Shown here piece after piece: positions 44,953-54,011 of a stretch of 64,000 nt of DNA. Origin of the DNA: Zoogloea sp. (GTDB lineage: Bacteria; Pseudomonadota; Gammaproteobacteria; Burkholderiales; Rhodocyclaceae); assembly GCA_016703645.1 (NCBI GenBank), contig JADJBR010000007.1, positions 1,634,501 to 1,698,500 of the forward strand. The letters are read 5' to 3'. The notes beneath the pieces are model-generated. The model worked only from the letters and a program-made list of their open reading frames with translations. It was not told where the DNA came from and did not search any database. The translations under genes were made by a program, and so were the position numbers. Each line of letters begins with the position of its first letter. Position 1 is the stretch's first letter.

Positions 44953-45176
44953 TCCAGACCTTTCAACCCTGCCAGCCCGGCGAAAATGCCGGAACCGCGC
45001 AAAGGCCCAAAGGCCTAAAGACCCGATCCCATGCGGAACCGGGCCATAACGCGGCAAGACCAACGTAAACCTTTGAATTGTACTAGAAAGAGCCCGCCGC
45101 CATCACACCCCGCGACAGGTGAGCAGGTAAGAGACGACGCTCAGGGGCCGGCTGACTGCACCAACCCGCACGCCCT

Positions 45177-45368
45177 TCAGCAGCGGAGAAACTCCCGCGG
45201 ACTGGACGCCATCTCGGGCAGGTCCTGAACGCCCTTTTCAGCCACGTCGAAAGCATCGGGAACAAACAGGGGGGCCCGCCACTGGCCATCCATCAGAAAT
45301 GCGCTCACCTCTGGTCCAAAGGCAAAGCGGCACAGCTTTCTGGCGAGGGCATCGAGAACTTGCTTCAT
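45177..45368 (-). CDS. small hypothetical protein
   Basis: A 63-residue protein, MKQVLDALARKLCRFAFGPE at its start, ending SSPREFLRC. The ATG at 45368 follows GGGAG. The sequence is plausible as a compact helical protein with three possible cysteines counting the last. I do not recognise it. The frame is open a further 62 codons upstream, but that part is Arg/Ser-rich and unlikely to be coding. Evidence is limited to the ribosome site and composition. Confidence 0.4.
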   Translation of the reverse strand: MKQVLDALARKLCRFAFGPEVSAFLMDGQWRAPLFVPDAFDVAEKGVQDLPEMASSPREFLRC

Positions 45369-45524
45369 CCTGGTCTCCCGTCGGCCCGATCCGGAGTGGA
45401 TCGATAGCGCCGCCGACATGTTCAATCGTGCGTCAGCACCGTGACATCCTGACGACAAAAGCTTGTCAGCCGCGCTACACGCGCCATGGACAGCGCGACG
45501 GAAGACACGGAAGGGAGAAGGACG

Positions 45525-45567
45525 GAACAAAACAAAACGGGGAAAACGCATCATCGTTTTCCCCGTT
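45525..45567 (-). terminator. Rho-independent terminator of the tRNA Gly-Cys-Gly array
   Basis: On the minus strand AACGGGGAAAACG and CGTTTTCCCCGTT form a 13-bp stem with a six-base loop, followed by TTGTTTTGTT. It lies just after the last tRNA. Confidence 0.85.
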
Positions 45568-45573
45568 ACATGC

Positions 45574-45649
45574 TGGAGCGGCAGAAGAGTCTCGAACTCT
45601 CGACCTCAACCTTGGCAAGGTTGCGCTCTACCAACTGAGCTACTGCCGC
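45574..45649 (-). tRNA. tRNA-Gly (GCC), second copy
   Basis: A 76-nt cloverleaf with anticodon GCC in TTGCCAA. Acceptor GCGGCAG pairs with CTGCCGC; the discriminator T is followed by encoded CCA. Its sequence equals that of the other tRNA-Gly at 45776. Confidence 0.95.
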
Positions 45650-45662
45650 CTTGTTCTATACC

Positions 45663-45736
45663 TGGAGGCGCGAGCCGGAGTCGAACCGACCTACACGGAT
45701 TTGCAATCCGGTGCATAACCGCTTTGCTATCGCGCC
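45663..45736 (-). tRNA. tRNA-Cys (GCA)
   Basis: A 74-nt cloverleaf with anticodon GCA in ATTGCAA. Acceptor GGCGCGA pairs with TCGCGCC; the discriminator T is followed by encoded CCA. It lies between the two tRNA-Gly genes. Confidence 0.95.
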
Positions 45737-45746
45737 GTGAATCAAA

Positions 45747-45767
45747 CGGGGAAGCAAGGCTTCCCCG
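45747..45767 (-). other. hairpin between tRNA-Gly and tRNA-Cys
   Basis: CGGGGAAGC and GCTTCCCCG form a perfect 9-bp stem with a three-base loop, without a T-run. It is probably a processing signal in the tRNA precursor. It resembles the stem of the terminator at 45536-45567. Confidence 0.5.
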
Positions 45768-45775
45768 GGAATCTC

Positions 45776-45851
45776 TGGAGCGGCAGAAGAGTCTCGAACT
45801 CTCGACCTCAACCTTGGCAAGGTTGCGCTCTACCAACTGAGCTACTGCCGC
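45776..45851 (-). tRNA. tRNA-Gly (GCC), first copy
   Basis: A 76-nt cloverleaf identical to the copy at 45574-45649. First in transcription order of the Gly-Cys-Gly array, 57 bases after pgsA. Confidence 0.95.
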
Positions 45852-45908
45852 TCGACAGACCGCCATTATAGGCAAAATTTTTTCGATGTCAAACCTGGAA
45901 TGCAGGAT

Positions 45909-46481
45909 TCAGCGACTGCGCCGCATCAGCTCGGGCCAGGCACAGCGCATGTAGTAACCCATGGACCACAGGGTCAGGACTGCCGCCACATAAATCAGCA
46001 CAGTTCCCAGGGCCATCCCGTCAAAACCAAGCACCGGGGCCTGATAGAGCAGAAGGGGGATCGCCGACATCTGGGCTGCCGTCTTGAGCTTGCCCACAAA
46101 AGCCACCGCCACACTGCCTGCGGCGCCGACTTTGGCCATCCATTCGCGCAGGGCAGAGATGGTGATCTCGCGGCCGATGATGACCAGCGCGATCAGGGAA
46201 TCCACCCGCCCAAGGTGCACCAGCACGATCAGGGCAGCCGCCACCATCAGCTTGTCGGCCACCGGATCGAGGAAGGCGCCAAAGGCGGATGTCTGGCCCA
46301 GGGTGCGCGCCAGATAGCCGTCGAACCAGTCCGTCACCGCGGCTGCAATGAAGGTCACAGTGGCCACCAGATTCTTGTCCTCCGCTGAAATGGCGGAGTC
46401 CGGAAGATAGTAGATGCCGACGAAAAAGGGGATCAGGGCGATGCGCGCCCAGGTCAGGGAGTTGGGGATATTGAAAAGCAT
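45909..46481 (-). CDS. pgsA: CDP-diacylglycerol--glycerol-3-phosphate 3-phosphatidyltransferase
   Basis: A 190-residue inner-membrane enzyme for phosphatidylglycerol synthesis. The CDP-alcohol phosphotransferase signature is complete: DWFDGYLARTLGQTSAFGAF followed by LDPVADK. Several hydrophobic segments follow. The N-terminus FNIPNSLTWARI is typical. It follows uvrC by 15 bases and precedes the tRNA array. Confidence 0.95.
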   Translation of the reverse strand: MLFNIPNSLTWARIALIPFFVGIYYLPDSAISAEDKNLVATVTFIAAAVTDWFDGYLARTLGQTSAFGAFLDPVADKLMVAAALIVLVHLGRVDSLIALVIIGREITISALREWMAKVGAAGSVAVAFVGKLKTAAQMSAIPLLLYQAPVLGFDGMALGTVLIYVAAVLTLWSMGYYMRCAWPELMRRSR

Positions 46482-46496
46482 GTCGGCGTTTGCAGG

Positions 46497-48293
46497 CTAT
46501 CGCAGCGCATTGTATATCTGTTCGGCAAGGTGCCGGTTGATGCCTTCCACACGACACAGATCCTCAATCGTGGCGTTTCGCACACCATCCATGCCGCCGA
46601 ACGCAGCCAGCAGCTTTTTCCGCCGTGTCGGCCCCACTCCGGCAATATCCTCCAGGCGCGAGGTATTACGGGTCTTGGCCCGTCGGGCACGGTGACCGGT
46701 GATTGCAAAACGGTGTGCCTCGTCACGGATCTCCTGGATCAGGTGCAGGGCCGGGGCATCGGGGCGCAGATGCACCGGCTCACGCCCGTCCGGGAAGACC
46801 AGCTCTTCCAGCCCCGGCTTTCGGCTCTCGCCCTTGGCCACTCCGAACATGGTGATGCTCTCCAGGCCCAGTTCAGCAAGAACCTCCCGGGCCACGCCCA
46901 TCTGGCCCTTGCCGCCGTCGATGAGGATCAGGTCGGGGCGAACGCCTTCCCCGGCGGCCACCTTCTCGTAGCGCCGGGTCAGGGCCTGGCGCATGGCGGC
47001 GTAATCGTCACCGGCAGTGATACCCGTGATGTTGTATCGCCGGTACTCGGACTTCTTCATGGCGGTGCCGTCCCACACCACGCATGAGGCCACGGTGGAC
47101 TCGCCCATGGTATGAGAAATGTCGAAGCACTCGATACGGCCGGGCGTATCGGCCAGGCCGAGTGCGTCACGCAGGGCCTCGAGACGCTGCTCTCCCCGGC
47201 TGGATTCCTGCTCCCGCACCATCAGGGCCAGGCTGGCGTTGTTCTCGGCCATGCTCATCCACGCCCGCTCGTTCTCGTAGCGTGCCGCCGTAACGCCCAC
47301 CTTGCCGTCGATCACCTCATCGAGGGCTTCCTTGATAGTCGCGGGTTCGACATTGACCAGGATCTTGCCCGGCAGGGGTTGATCCAGGTAATGCTGCTCG
47401 ACGAAGGCCACCAGCGCATCGAGCGGCGTGCAACCCTGGGCATTGCTGGGAAACAGGGGCCGGTCGCCAAGATGGCGCCCGCCACGGATCATGGCCAGGT
47501 TGACGCACACCGTGCCGCCCCGCTCGACCGCAGCCAGCACATCCACGTCCTCGTCCTTGGCGCTTTCGACAAACTGCTTGTGAAGCACGGCCTGCAGGTT
47601 ACGGATCTGGTCGCGATAGACCACCGCCTTCTCGAAGGCCAGTGCATCGGAGGCCTCCTGCATGCGCCTGGACAGATCATTCACCACGTCCCCATGGCGT
47701 CCGCTGAGGAACAGGCTGGCCAGCTGCACATCGGCAGCGTAGGCATCCTTGTCGATCAGCCCGACACAGGGCCCGGTGCAACGCTGGATCTGGTGCAGCA
47801 GACAGGGCCGCGAGCGGTTGCTGAAAGTGCTGTCTTCGCAGGTGCGCAGGCGAAAGATCTTCTGCATCAGGTGCAGGCTTTCACGCACCGCCCAGCTATT
47901 GGGAAAGGGCCCGAAATAGCGCACCCCTTTGCGGAAACCGCCCCGGTGATAGTAGATCTGCGGAAAGTCGCCCCCCGACAGGGCGATGTAGGGGTAGGAC
48001 TTGTCGTCCCGGAACAGAATGTTGTATTTGGGCCCGAGGCTCTTGATGAGGTTGTTCTCGAGGATCAGGGCCTCGGCCTCGGAACGGGTGGCGGTGATGT
48101 CGACGCGGGCCACCTGCCCCACCATGATGGCGATGCGCGGGCTGAGCTGGGTGCGCTGAAAATAGGACGACACCCGGCGCTTGAGGTTCTTCGCCTTGCC
48201 CACGTACAGCACGGCCTCGTCGCCCCCGATCATGCGATAGACGCCGGGCTCCTCGGTGAGGGTACGGAGGAAGGCTTTGGCATCGAAGGCCAC
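46497..48293 (-). CDS. uvrC: excinuclease ABC subunit C
   Basis: A 598-residue nucleotide-excision-repair endonuclease. The N-terminal GIY-YIG domain (PGVYRMIGGDEAVLYVGKAK) cuts 3' of the lesion. A Cys-rich segment, a UVR motif, the RNase-H-like 5' nuclease domain (ECFDISHTMGEST, LILIDGGKGQ) and C-terminal HhH motifs (DIAGVGPTRRKKLL) follow. The start is GTG at 48293 (VAFDAKAFLRTL), after GGAG. The frame is open much further, but that lies inside nagZ. It follows nagZ by 16 bases. Confidence 0.95.
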   Translation of the reverse strand: MAFDAKAFLRTLTEEPGVYRMIGGDEAVLYVGKAKNLKRRVSSYFQRTQLSPRIAIMVGQVARVDITATRSEAEALILENNLIKSLGPKYNILFRDDKSYPYIALSGGDFPQIYYHRGGFRKGVRYFGPFPNSWAVRESLHLMQKIFRLRTCEDSTFSNRSRPCLLHQIQRCTGPCVGLIDKDAYAADVQLASLFLSGRHGDVVNDLSRRMQEASDALAFEKAVVYRDQIRNLQAVLHKQFVESAKDEDVDVLAAVERGGTVCVNLAMIRGGRHLGDRPLFPSNAQGCTPLDALVAFVEQHYLDQPLPGKILVNVEPATIKEALDEVIDGKVGVTAARYENERAWMSMAENNASLALMVREQESSRGEQRLEALRDALGLADTPGRIECFDISHTMGESTVASCVVWDGTAMKKSEYRRYNITGITAGDDYAAMRQALTRRYEKVAAGEGVRPDLILIDGGKGQMGVAREVLAELGLESITMFGVAKGESRKPGLEELVFPDGREPVHLRPDAPALHLIQEIRDEAHRFAITGHRARRAKTRNTSRLEDIAGVGPTRRKKLLAAFGGMDGVRNATIEDLCRVEGINRHLAEQIYNALR

Positions 48294-48309
48294 GGCGGTG
48301 AGCTCCGGC

Positions 48310-49347
48310 TCAGGCGAGGGCCAGCACGCCGTCGCGGGCCGCACGGTAAGGCGCCCACCCAGCCAGGGTGCCAGGATCGGCCGGCGCCGTGCCTGGCCTG
48401 GGGCGCAGGGCCACGATGCGCTCGCGGCTGCCCGCTTGGGCCTGGGGATGCCAGTTGTCGAGCAGGTCCACGGCCATGTCCGGGCGATTGCACACCAGCA
48501 CCATGTCGCAGCCCGCCGAGTGGGCCGCCTCGGCCCGGGCAACGATGCCTCCGGCCACGCTGGCACCCTCCATGGTCAGATCGTCGCTGAAGATCACGCC
48601 CTGGAAGCCGAGCCTGCCGCGCAGGATGTCCTGCAGCCAGAAGCGGGAAAAGCCCGCCGGACGTGCGTCGATGTTCTCGAAGATCACGTGGGCCGGCATG
48701 ACGCCGCCGAGCTGGGCGGAGAGCAGACGGAAAGGCACGATGTCCTCCGCCCATACCGCCTCGAAGCTGCGCCCATCCACCGGAATCGCCACATGGGAGT
48801 CCGCCTCGACGGCCCCATGCCCGGGAAAATGCTTGCCCACCGCCCGCAGGCCGGCGTCCGCCAGCCCCGCCACGACCTCGCCGGCCAGCTCGACGGTAAC
48901 CTGCGGATCCCGATGGAAGGCCCGGTCGCCGATGACGCTGCTGACGCCGTAATCCAGGTCGAGCACTGGCGCATAACTCAGATCCACACCGTGGGCCCGC
49001 AATTCGGCCGCGAGCACAAAGCCGGCCTGGCGGGCACGGGCCCTGCCGACCACCGGATCGGCCGCCCAGGCCTCGCCGAGGCGGCGCATCGCCGGCAGCC
49101 GGGTGAAGCCCTCACGGAAACGTTGCACGCGCCCGCCTTCGTGATCAACGGAGATCACCAGCTCCGGCCGCGCGGCGCGGATCGCACCGGTGAGGGCCCG
49201 CAACTGCTCCGGCTCGGCATAGTTGCGGGCAAACAGAATGACCCCACCGACAAGGGGGTGCTGCAGGATCTCCCGTTCTTCGGCGGTGATCTCATGGGCA
49301 GCCACGTCGAGCATGACGGGGCCGGGAAGGGCGGGAGAGGACTTCAT
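48310..49347 (-). CDS. nagZ: beta-N-acetylhexosaminidase
   Basis: A 345-residue GH3 enzyme that removes GlcNAc from anhydromuropeptides during peptidoglycan recycling in the cytoplasm. ISVDHEGGRVQRFR, AVGKHFPGHGAVEADSH (with the catalytic His/Asp loop) and GVIFSDDLTMEG (nucleophile Asp) are the NagZ signatures. It overlaps acpS by four bases. Confidence 0.95.
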   Translation of the reverse strand: MKSSPALPGPVMLDVAAHEITAEEREILQHPLVGGVILFARNYAEPEQLRALTGAIRAARPELVISVDHEGGRVQRFREGFTRLPAMRRLGEAWAADPVVGRARARQAGFVLAAELRAHGVDLSYAPVLDLDYGVSSVIGDRAFHRDPQVTVELAGEVVAGLADAGLRAVGKHFPGHGAVEADSHVAIPVDGRSFEAVWAEDIVPFRLLSAQLGGVMPAHVIFENIDARPAGFSRFWLQDILRGRLGFQGVIFSDDLTMEGASVAGGIVARAEAAHSAGCDMVLVCNRPDMAVDLLDNWHPQAQAGSRERIVALRPRPGTAPADPGTLAGWAPYRAARDGVLALA

Positions 49348-49721
49348 GGTTTTTCTATGACGGCAAAGGCGACAACATAGTCGGCCTCGTCGGACAGGCT
49401 GAGATGGGCACTGAGACCCCGCTCCGCCATGTAGTCGGCAAGGCCTGGCGAATACTCGAAGAGGGGTTTGCCAAGTGCATCATGGCCGACCCGCAGGGCA
49501 TGCAGCGTGGCCGGCACCGCGACGCCGGTACCGAGCGCCTTGCCGAAAGCCTCCTTGGCGGCGAAACGCTTGGCAAGGAAGCGGGCCGGCGCAGGCGCCG
49601 CATGGAAGGCGGCCCGCTCGGTGACGTCCAGAATACGCTCGGCAAAACGCAGGCCGTGGCGGGTCAGCGCATCCTCCATGCGGGCCACCCGCACGATGTC
49701 GGTGCCAACCCCGTGGATCAC
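49344..49721 (-). CDS. acpS: holo-[acyl-carrier-protein] synthase
   Basis: A 125-residue enzyme that attaches 4'-phosphopantetheine to ACP. Motifs [13 protein letters not shown] (Mg-binding Asp) and [19 protein letters not shown] (with the catalytic Lys/Glu pair) are complete. It is sandwiched between pdxJ and nagZ with four-base overlaps on both sides. The substrate acpP is at 63624. Confidence 0.95.
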   Translation of the reverse strand: MIHGVGTDIVRVARMEDALTRHGLRFAERILDVTERAAFHAAPAPARFLAKRFAAKEAFGKALGTGVAVPATLHALRVGHDALGKPLFEYSPGLADYMAERGLSAHLSLSDEADYVVAFAVIEKP

Positions 49722-50479
49722 GCCTGCTCGCCGCGCTCGGCAGCTTCCCGCATGAGGCGCTTCATCTCACGAACGGCCTCCCGCAGGCCGGTGAACACCG
49801 AGCGACTGACGATGGCGTGCCCGATGTGCAGCTCGCGGATCCCCGGCAGACGGGCGATGGGCTGGACGTTGTAGTAGTTGAGGGCATGACCGGCATTGAA
49901 GCGCAGCCCGAGCTGCCGTATCGCCGCCCCCGCCTGGCGGATCTTGTCGATCTCGGCCAGCACCGCCGGGCTCTCGGCATCGCGCCCGGCGCCGTGGAAA
50001 ACATGCGCATAGGGGCCGGTGTGGATCTCGCACACCTTGGCACCAATGCGTGCTGCCGCCTCCACCTGGGCAATCTCGGCATCGATGAAGACGCTGACGA
50101 TGATGCCCTGCTCAGCCAGGCGCGCCACGGCGTCCTTGAGGCGGGACTCCTGGGAAACGATGTCGAGGCCGCCCTCGGTGGTCACCTCGTGCCGCCCCTC
50201 GGGCACGAACATGGCCATCTGCGGCTTCAATCCGCAGGCAATACCGACCATCTCATCCGTCGCCGCCATCTCCAGGTTGAGCTTGATCTGGGTGAGCTCA
50301 CCGAGCTTGCGTACATCCGCGTCCTGGATGTGACGGCGATCCTCGCGCAGGTGCACGGTGATGCCGTCCGCACCGCCGAGATGGGCCTCCACCGCCGCCC
50401 AGCAGGGGTCGGGCTCCCAAGTGCGGCGAGCCTGGCGCAGGGTGGCCACGTGGTCGATATTGACGCCGAGTTCGATCAA
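49718..50479 (-). CDS. pdxJ: pyridoxine 5'-phosphate synthase
   Basis: A 253-residue TIM-barrel enzyme of the DXP-dependent vitamin B6 pathway. The N-terminal [27 protein letters not shown] and [12 protein letters not shown] regions are conserved. It overlaps recO and acpS by four bases each, as in many proteobacteria. Confidence 0.95.
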   Translation of the reverse strand: MIELGVNIDHVATLRQARRTWEPDPCWAAVEAHLGGADGITVHLREDRRHIQDADVRKLGELTQIKLNLEMAATDEMVGIACGLKPQMAMFVPEGRHEVTTEGGLDIVSQESRLKDAVARLAEQGIIVSVFIDAEIAQVEAAARIGAKVCEIHTGPYAHVFHGAGRDAESPAVLAEIDKIRQAGAAIRQLGLRFNAGHALNYYNVQPIARLPGIRELHIGHAIVSRSVFTGLREAVREMKRLMREAAERGEQA

Positions 50480-51213
50480 GAGGGGTCTCCGGGATAGGCA
50501 AACAGTTCGGTGAACACGCGGCGGGACTGAAGCACCTGACCGCCGAGGTAATGCTGGATGAGCCTGCGCATCAAGGCCTTGCTCTGGACCAGGGTTTCAG
50601 GATCGCGGAAGTCCTGGTGCGCCATGTCGATGAGCGTCTTGCCACGCACGCCCATCGGATCATCGAGCCGGTGTTCATCCAGGGGTACCGCGCCGCGCTC
50701 GATTATATAGGCGTAGTGCTCCTCAGGCCGGACGGGCAAACCGTCGCTATCGGACTCCAGATCCAGCCCGTAACCCAATTCCCGAAGCAAGGCCAACTCA
50801 AACCGCCGGAGCACCACCTCCTGGGGTTCGCCCATGGCCAGCGCCCGCAGGGCTTCACCATAGGCCTGGTAGAGGGTGGGATGGGCATCTTCCCGAGGCA
50901 TCAGCCGCAGCAGGAGTTCGTTGAGGTAATAGGCGCACAACAGGGCCTGGCCACCCAGGAGCGGTTGTCCACCCTGCCATTCAGCGCGGACCAGGGTCTT
51001 CATCTCGCCCCCCCCACTCCAGTCGATGAGCAGGGGCTGGAAGGCCATGAGGACGCCGCGTAGCTGCGACATGGGACGCCGGGCACCCTTGGCCACCAGG
51101 CCGATGCGGCCGTGGTCGCGGCTGAAGACCTCGACGATCAGGCTGGTTTCCCGGTAGGGATAACTGTGCAGCACGAAACCGGGCTGTTGGTCGATGCGCT
51201 GCCTGACACTCAC
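50476..51213 (-). CDS. recO: DNA repair protein RecO
   Basis: A 245-residue protein of the RecFOR pathway, which loads RecA onto SSB-covered gaps. The N-terminal OB-fold ([32 protein letters not shown]) and the C-terminal helical part are present. The zinc-finger cysteines of some RecO proteins are absent. It lies between era and pdxJ. Confidence 0.92.
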   Translation of the reverse strand: MSVRQRIDQQPGFVLHSYPYRETSLIVEVFSRDHGRIGLVAKGARRPMSQLRGVLMAFQPLLIDWSGGGEMKTLVRAEWQGGQPLLGGQALLCAYYLNELLLRLMPREDAHPTLYQAYGEALRALAMGEPQEVVLRRFELALLRELGYGLDLESDSDGLPVRPEEHYAYIIERGAVPLDEHRLDDPMGVRGKTLIDMAHQDFRDPETLVQSKALMRRLIQHYLGGQVLQSRRVFTELFAYPGDPS

Positions 51214-51234
51214 GGCGGGCAGTTCCGGATGGGC

Positions 51235-52143
51235 TTACTCGTAACCGAGGCTCTTGAGGGCACGCTCGTCGTCGGCCCAGCCACTCTTGACCTTGACCCA
51301 CACCTCCAGGAAGACCTTGGAGTCGAAGAGCTTTTCCATTTCGAGACGGGCTTCGGTGCCAATGCGCTTGAGACGCTCACCCCCCTTGCCGATCACCATG
51401 GCCTTGTGAGCTGACTTGTCCACAATGATGGCCGCATGAATTCGGCGCAGGCCGGGCTCGGCCTCGAATTTCTCGATTTCAACGGTCATGCCGTAGGGCA
51501 GCTCTTCACCCAGCTGGCGGAACAGCTTCTCGCGCAGGAACTCGGCCGCGAGGAAGCGCTCACTCCGGTCCGTAATATCATCCGCATCAAAGATCGGATC
51601 CCCTTCGGGCAGATAAGGCTGGGCCGCCTTGATTAGCTGGTCGGTGTTGCGGCCCTTTTCTGCGCTTACCGGGACGATCTCGGCAAAAGAATAGACGGCA
51701 CTCATCTTCTGCAGGAAAGGCAGCATGCGCGCCTTGTCCTCGAGGAGATCCACCTTGTTGACCACCAGGATCACCTTCGCCCTCTCAGGCAACAGCTTCA
51801 CCACCTGCTCGTCCTCGGGCCCGAAACGGCCACTTTCGATGACGAAGAGCACCAGATCCACATCGGCCAGTACCTGGGTCACGGTACGGTTCATGGCCCG
51901 ATTGAGGGCGTTCTTGTGACGGGTCTGGAAACCCGGCGTATCGACGAAGATGAACTGGGAAGCCCCTTCGGTGAGTACTCCGGTCACCCGATGGCGGGTG
52001 GTCTGTGCCTTGCGCGAGACAATGCTGATCTTCTGGCCGATGAGGCGATTGAGCAAAGTGGATTTGCCGACATTGGGACGGCCGACGATGGCGACAAAGC
52101 CGGTGCGGAAGGTGGGGTCAGCGGCAGATACGATGTCAGTCAT
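51235..52143 (-). CDS. era: GTPase Era
   Basis: A 302-residue GTPase for 16S rRNA maturation and 30S assembly. G1 [13 protein letters not shown]3 DTPG and G4 NKVD are in order, and a C-terminal KH domain ([20 protein letters not shown]) binds the 16S 3' end. The ATG at 52143 overlaps rnc by four bases; the open frame upstream lies inside rnc. Confidence 0.96.
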   Translation of the reverse strand: MTDIVSAADPTFRTGFVAIVGRPNVGKSTLLNRLIGQKISIVSRKAQTTRHRVTGVLTEGASQFIFVDTPGFQTRHKNALNRAMNRTVTQVLADVDLVLFVIESGRFGPEDEQVVKLLPERAKVILVVNKVDLLEDKARMLPFLQKMSAVYSFAEIVPVSAEKGRNTDQLIKAAQPYLPEGDPIFDADDITDRSERFLAAEFLREKLFRQLGEELPYGMTVEIEKFEAEPGLRRIHAAIIVDKSAHKAMVIGKGGERLKRIGTEARLEMEKLFDSKVFLEVWVKVKSGWADDERALKSLGYE

Positions 52144-52811
52144 TGCTTGGGGAGAAGTTCCAGCGCCCGCTGGGCGGACTGCTGTTCGGCAGCGCGGCGA
52201 CTCACGCCGATGCCACGGGTCTTGAGGCCGAGGCCGGCGATTTCGCACTCGACCTCAAATTCCTGCTGATGGGCCTCGCCACGGGTATCGGCAAGGGAAT
52301 AGCGGGGCAGTGCCATGCGACGGCCCTGCAGCCACTCCTGCAGGGCCGTCTTGGGATCCTTCAGGGCACGGGCCGGATCGAGGGCTGCGAGGGAGGGGGC
52401 GTACAGGCGATCAATGACGGCCTTCGCCGCCTCAAAGCCCGCATCGATGTACACCGCAGCGAAAATGGCTTCCAGCGCATCGGCCAGGATGGAAGGCCGG
52501 CGGTGTCCGCCACTCTTCAGCTCTCCTTCGCCCAGACGCAGGTACTCCCCGAGATTGAGGCTGTCGGCAAGGCGGTGCAGCGCCTCCTGGCGTACGAGAT
52601 TGGCGCGCAGGCGGGACAGATCCCCTTCGCGCAATTCGGCAAAACGCCCGAACAGGGCGAGGGCCGTCACGCAGTTGAGGACGCTATCCCCCAGAAACTC
52701 CAGGCGTTCGTTGTGGGGCGACCCGAAACTGCGGTGGGTAACTGCCTGCTCGAGCAGCTCCAGGCGGGCAAAGCGATGACCGATGGCCCGCTGCAATCCT
52801 TCCAGCTTCAT
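52140..52811 (-). CDS. rnc: ribonuclease III
   Basis: A 223-residue double-strand-specific RNase. The signature [12 protein letters not shown] carries the catalytic Glu/Asp, and the C-terminal dsRNA-binding domain ends with [17 protein letters not shown]. The ATG at 52811 is preferred over TTG at 52820. It processes rRNA precursors, as its partner era helps mature the 30S subunit. It lies between the DUF4845 gene and era. Confidence 0.96.
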   Translation of the reverse strand: MKLEGLQRAIGHRFARLELLEQAVTHRSFGSPHNERLEFLGDSVLNCVTALALFGRFAELREGDLSRLRANLVRQEALHRLADSLNLGEYLRLGEGELKSGGHRRPSILADALEAIFAAVYIDAGFEAAKAVIDRLYAPSLAALDPARALKDPKTALQEWLQGRRMALPRYSLADTRGEAHQQEFEVECEIAGLGLKTRGIGVSRRAAEQQSAQRALELLPKQ

Positions 52812-52821
52812 CGCAGCCAAC

Positions 52822-53190
52822 TTAGCGGGAAGACCCGGTAGTCGCGGAAAAATCTATGACAAGACTCACGTTGGAAAACAGGGGAATCTTGCGGGAGTAA
52901 TCAACGGAAATCACGATCCGGCCATCTTCCTTGGTGATGTCCAGATCGGATGCCGCAACGCTCGAGATGTCATCCACGGTGGCACGCTTGGAGAACGCAC
53001 TGCGCAACTGAGACACGCTCGCGTTCTGGGGATCGGCTTCACTGGCCACCGCATTGATTGAGCGCTTGACACCATAATACTCGGTCATCACCGGAACCAG
53101 CTTCAGGCCCAAAATGACAAGCGCACCAAGCACTGCGCCGACAAACAGCACACCGATGAGGCTGAGGCCCGACTGACTTTTTCGCGTCAT
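52822..53190 (-). CDS. DUF4845 family membrane protein
   Basis: A 122-residue protein with one N-terminal membrane segment (LSLIGVLFVGAVLGALVILG), resembling a pseudopilin-like anchor but without a clear cleavage motif, and a periplasmic domain. DUF4845 genes sit between lepB and rnc in many beta- and gammaproteobacteria. Function is unknown. ATG at 53190 follows the lepB stop closely. Confidence 0.85.
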   Translation of the reverse strand: MTRKSQSGLSLIGVLFVGAVLGALVILGLKLVPVMTEYYGVKRSINAVASEADPQNASVSQLRSAFSKRATVDDISSVAASDLDITKEDGRIVISVDYSRKIPLFSNVSLVIDFSATTGSSR

Positions 53191-53192
53191 GA

Positions 53193-53981
53193 TCAATGGA
53201 AGCTGCCGATACGTTTCAGATCACTGAAATTGAACCAGATGAAGAAAGCCTTGCCAACGATATTCTGCTCGGGGACAAATCCCCAACCCCGGCTGTCGAA
53301 GCTGCCATCCCGGTTGTCGCCCATCATGAAATAGTGCCCGTCCGGGACCGTGCAGGAGACACCACGGCTAGTATAGGTGCAGTTATCGCGGTGGGCGTAC
53401 TGGGTGATCTGGGAAACGAAGGCCGGCGCGTCATTTTCCACAATGATGCTGTGTTCGACCTCACCGAGCTTCTCGGAGCGCCGCGGTGAATAGTAGAGGC
53501 GGTCCGTATGGAGGTAGTCCCCCTCGTCCCGCTGGGACATGGCGACACCATTGATGGTGAGCTTCTTGTCGATGTACTCGACCTTGTCCCCGGGCAGCCC
53601 CACTACACGCTTGATGTAATCGAGGGACGGGTCGGCCGGAAAGCGGAAGACCATCACGTCACCGCGCTTGGGCTGATTGACCTCGATGATCTTCTTGTTG
53701 ATGACCGGCAGGCGCACGCCGTAAGTCCATTTATTGACCAGGATGAAGTCGCCCACCAGCAGGGTGGGGATCATGGAGCCGGATGGAATCTTGAAGGGCT
53801 CGACGACGAACGACCGCAGGCAGAAGACCAGCAGGATCACGGGGAAAAAGCTGGCTCCGTACTCCACCCACCAGGGCGACTTGGCTCCGACCGAACGCCG
53901 TTTGCTCGCGACAAATCGGTCCAAGGCCCACAGGGCACCGCTCAGGACCAACAGGCCGAATAGAATCAGGGCAAAATTCAC
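53193..53981 (-). CDS. lepB: signal peptidase I
   Basis: A 262-residue membrane peptidase that cleaves Sec and Tat signal peptides. The catalytic Ser is in PSGSMIPTLLVGDF and the Lys in YIKRVVGLPGDKV; MGDNRDGSFDSRGWG is box E. Two N-terminal membrane segments are present. The start codon is GTG at 53981. It follows lepA by 30 bases. Confidence 0.95.
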   Translation of the reverse strand: MNFALILFGLLVLSGALWALDRFVASKRRSVGAKSPWWVEYGASFFPVILLVFCLRSFVVEPFKIPSGSMIPTLLVGDFILVNKWTYGVRLPVINKKIIEVNQPKRGDVMVFRFPADPSLDYIKRVVGLPGDKVEYIDKKLTINGVAMSQRDEGDYLHTDRLYYSPRRSEKLGEVEHSIIVENDAPAFVSQITQYAHRDNCTYTSRGVSCTVPDGHYFMMGDNRDGSFDSRGWGFVPEQNIVGKAFFIWFNFSDLKRIGSFH

Positions 53982-54011
53982 GCACGCACTCCAGCCACCG
54001 GATGCACCGGC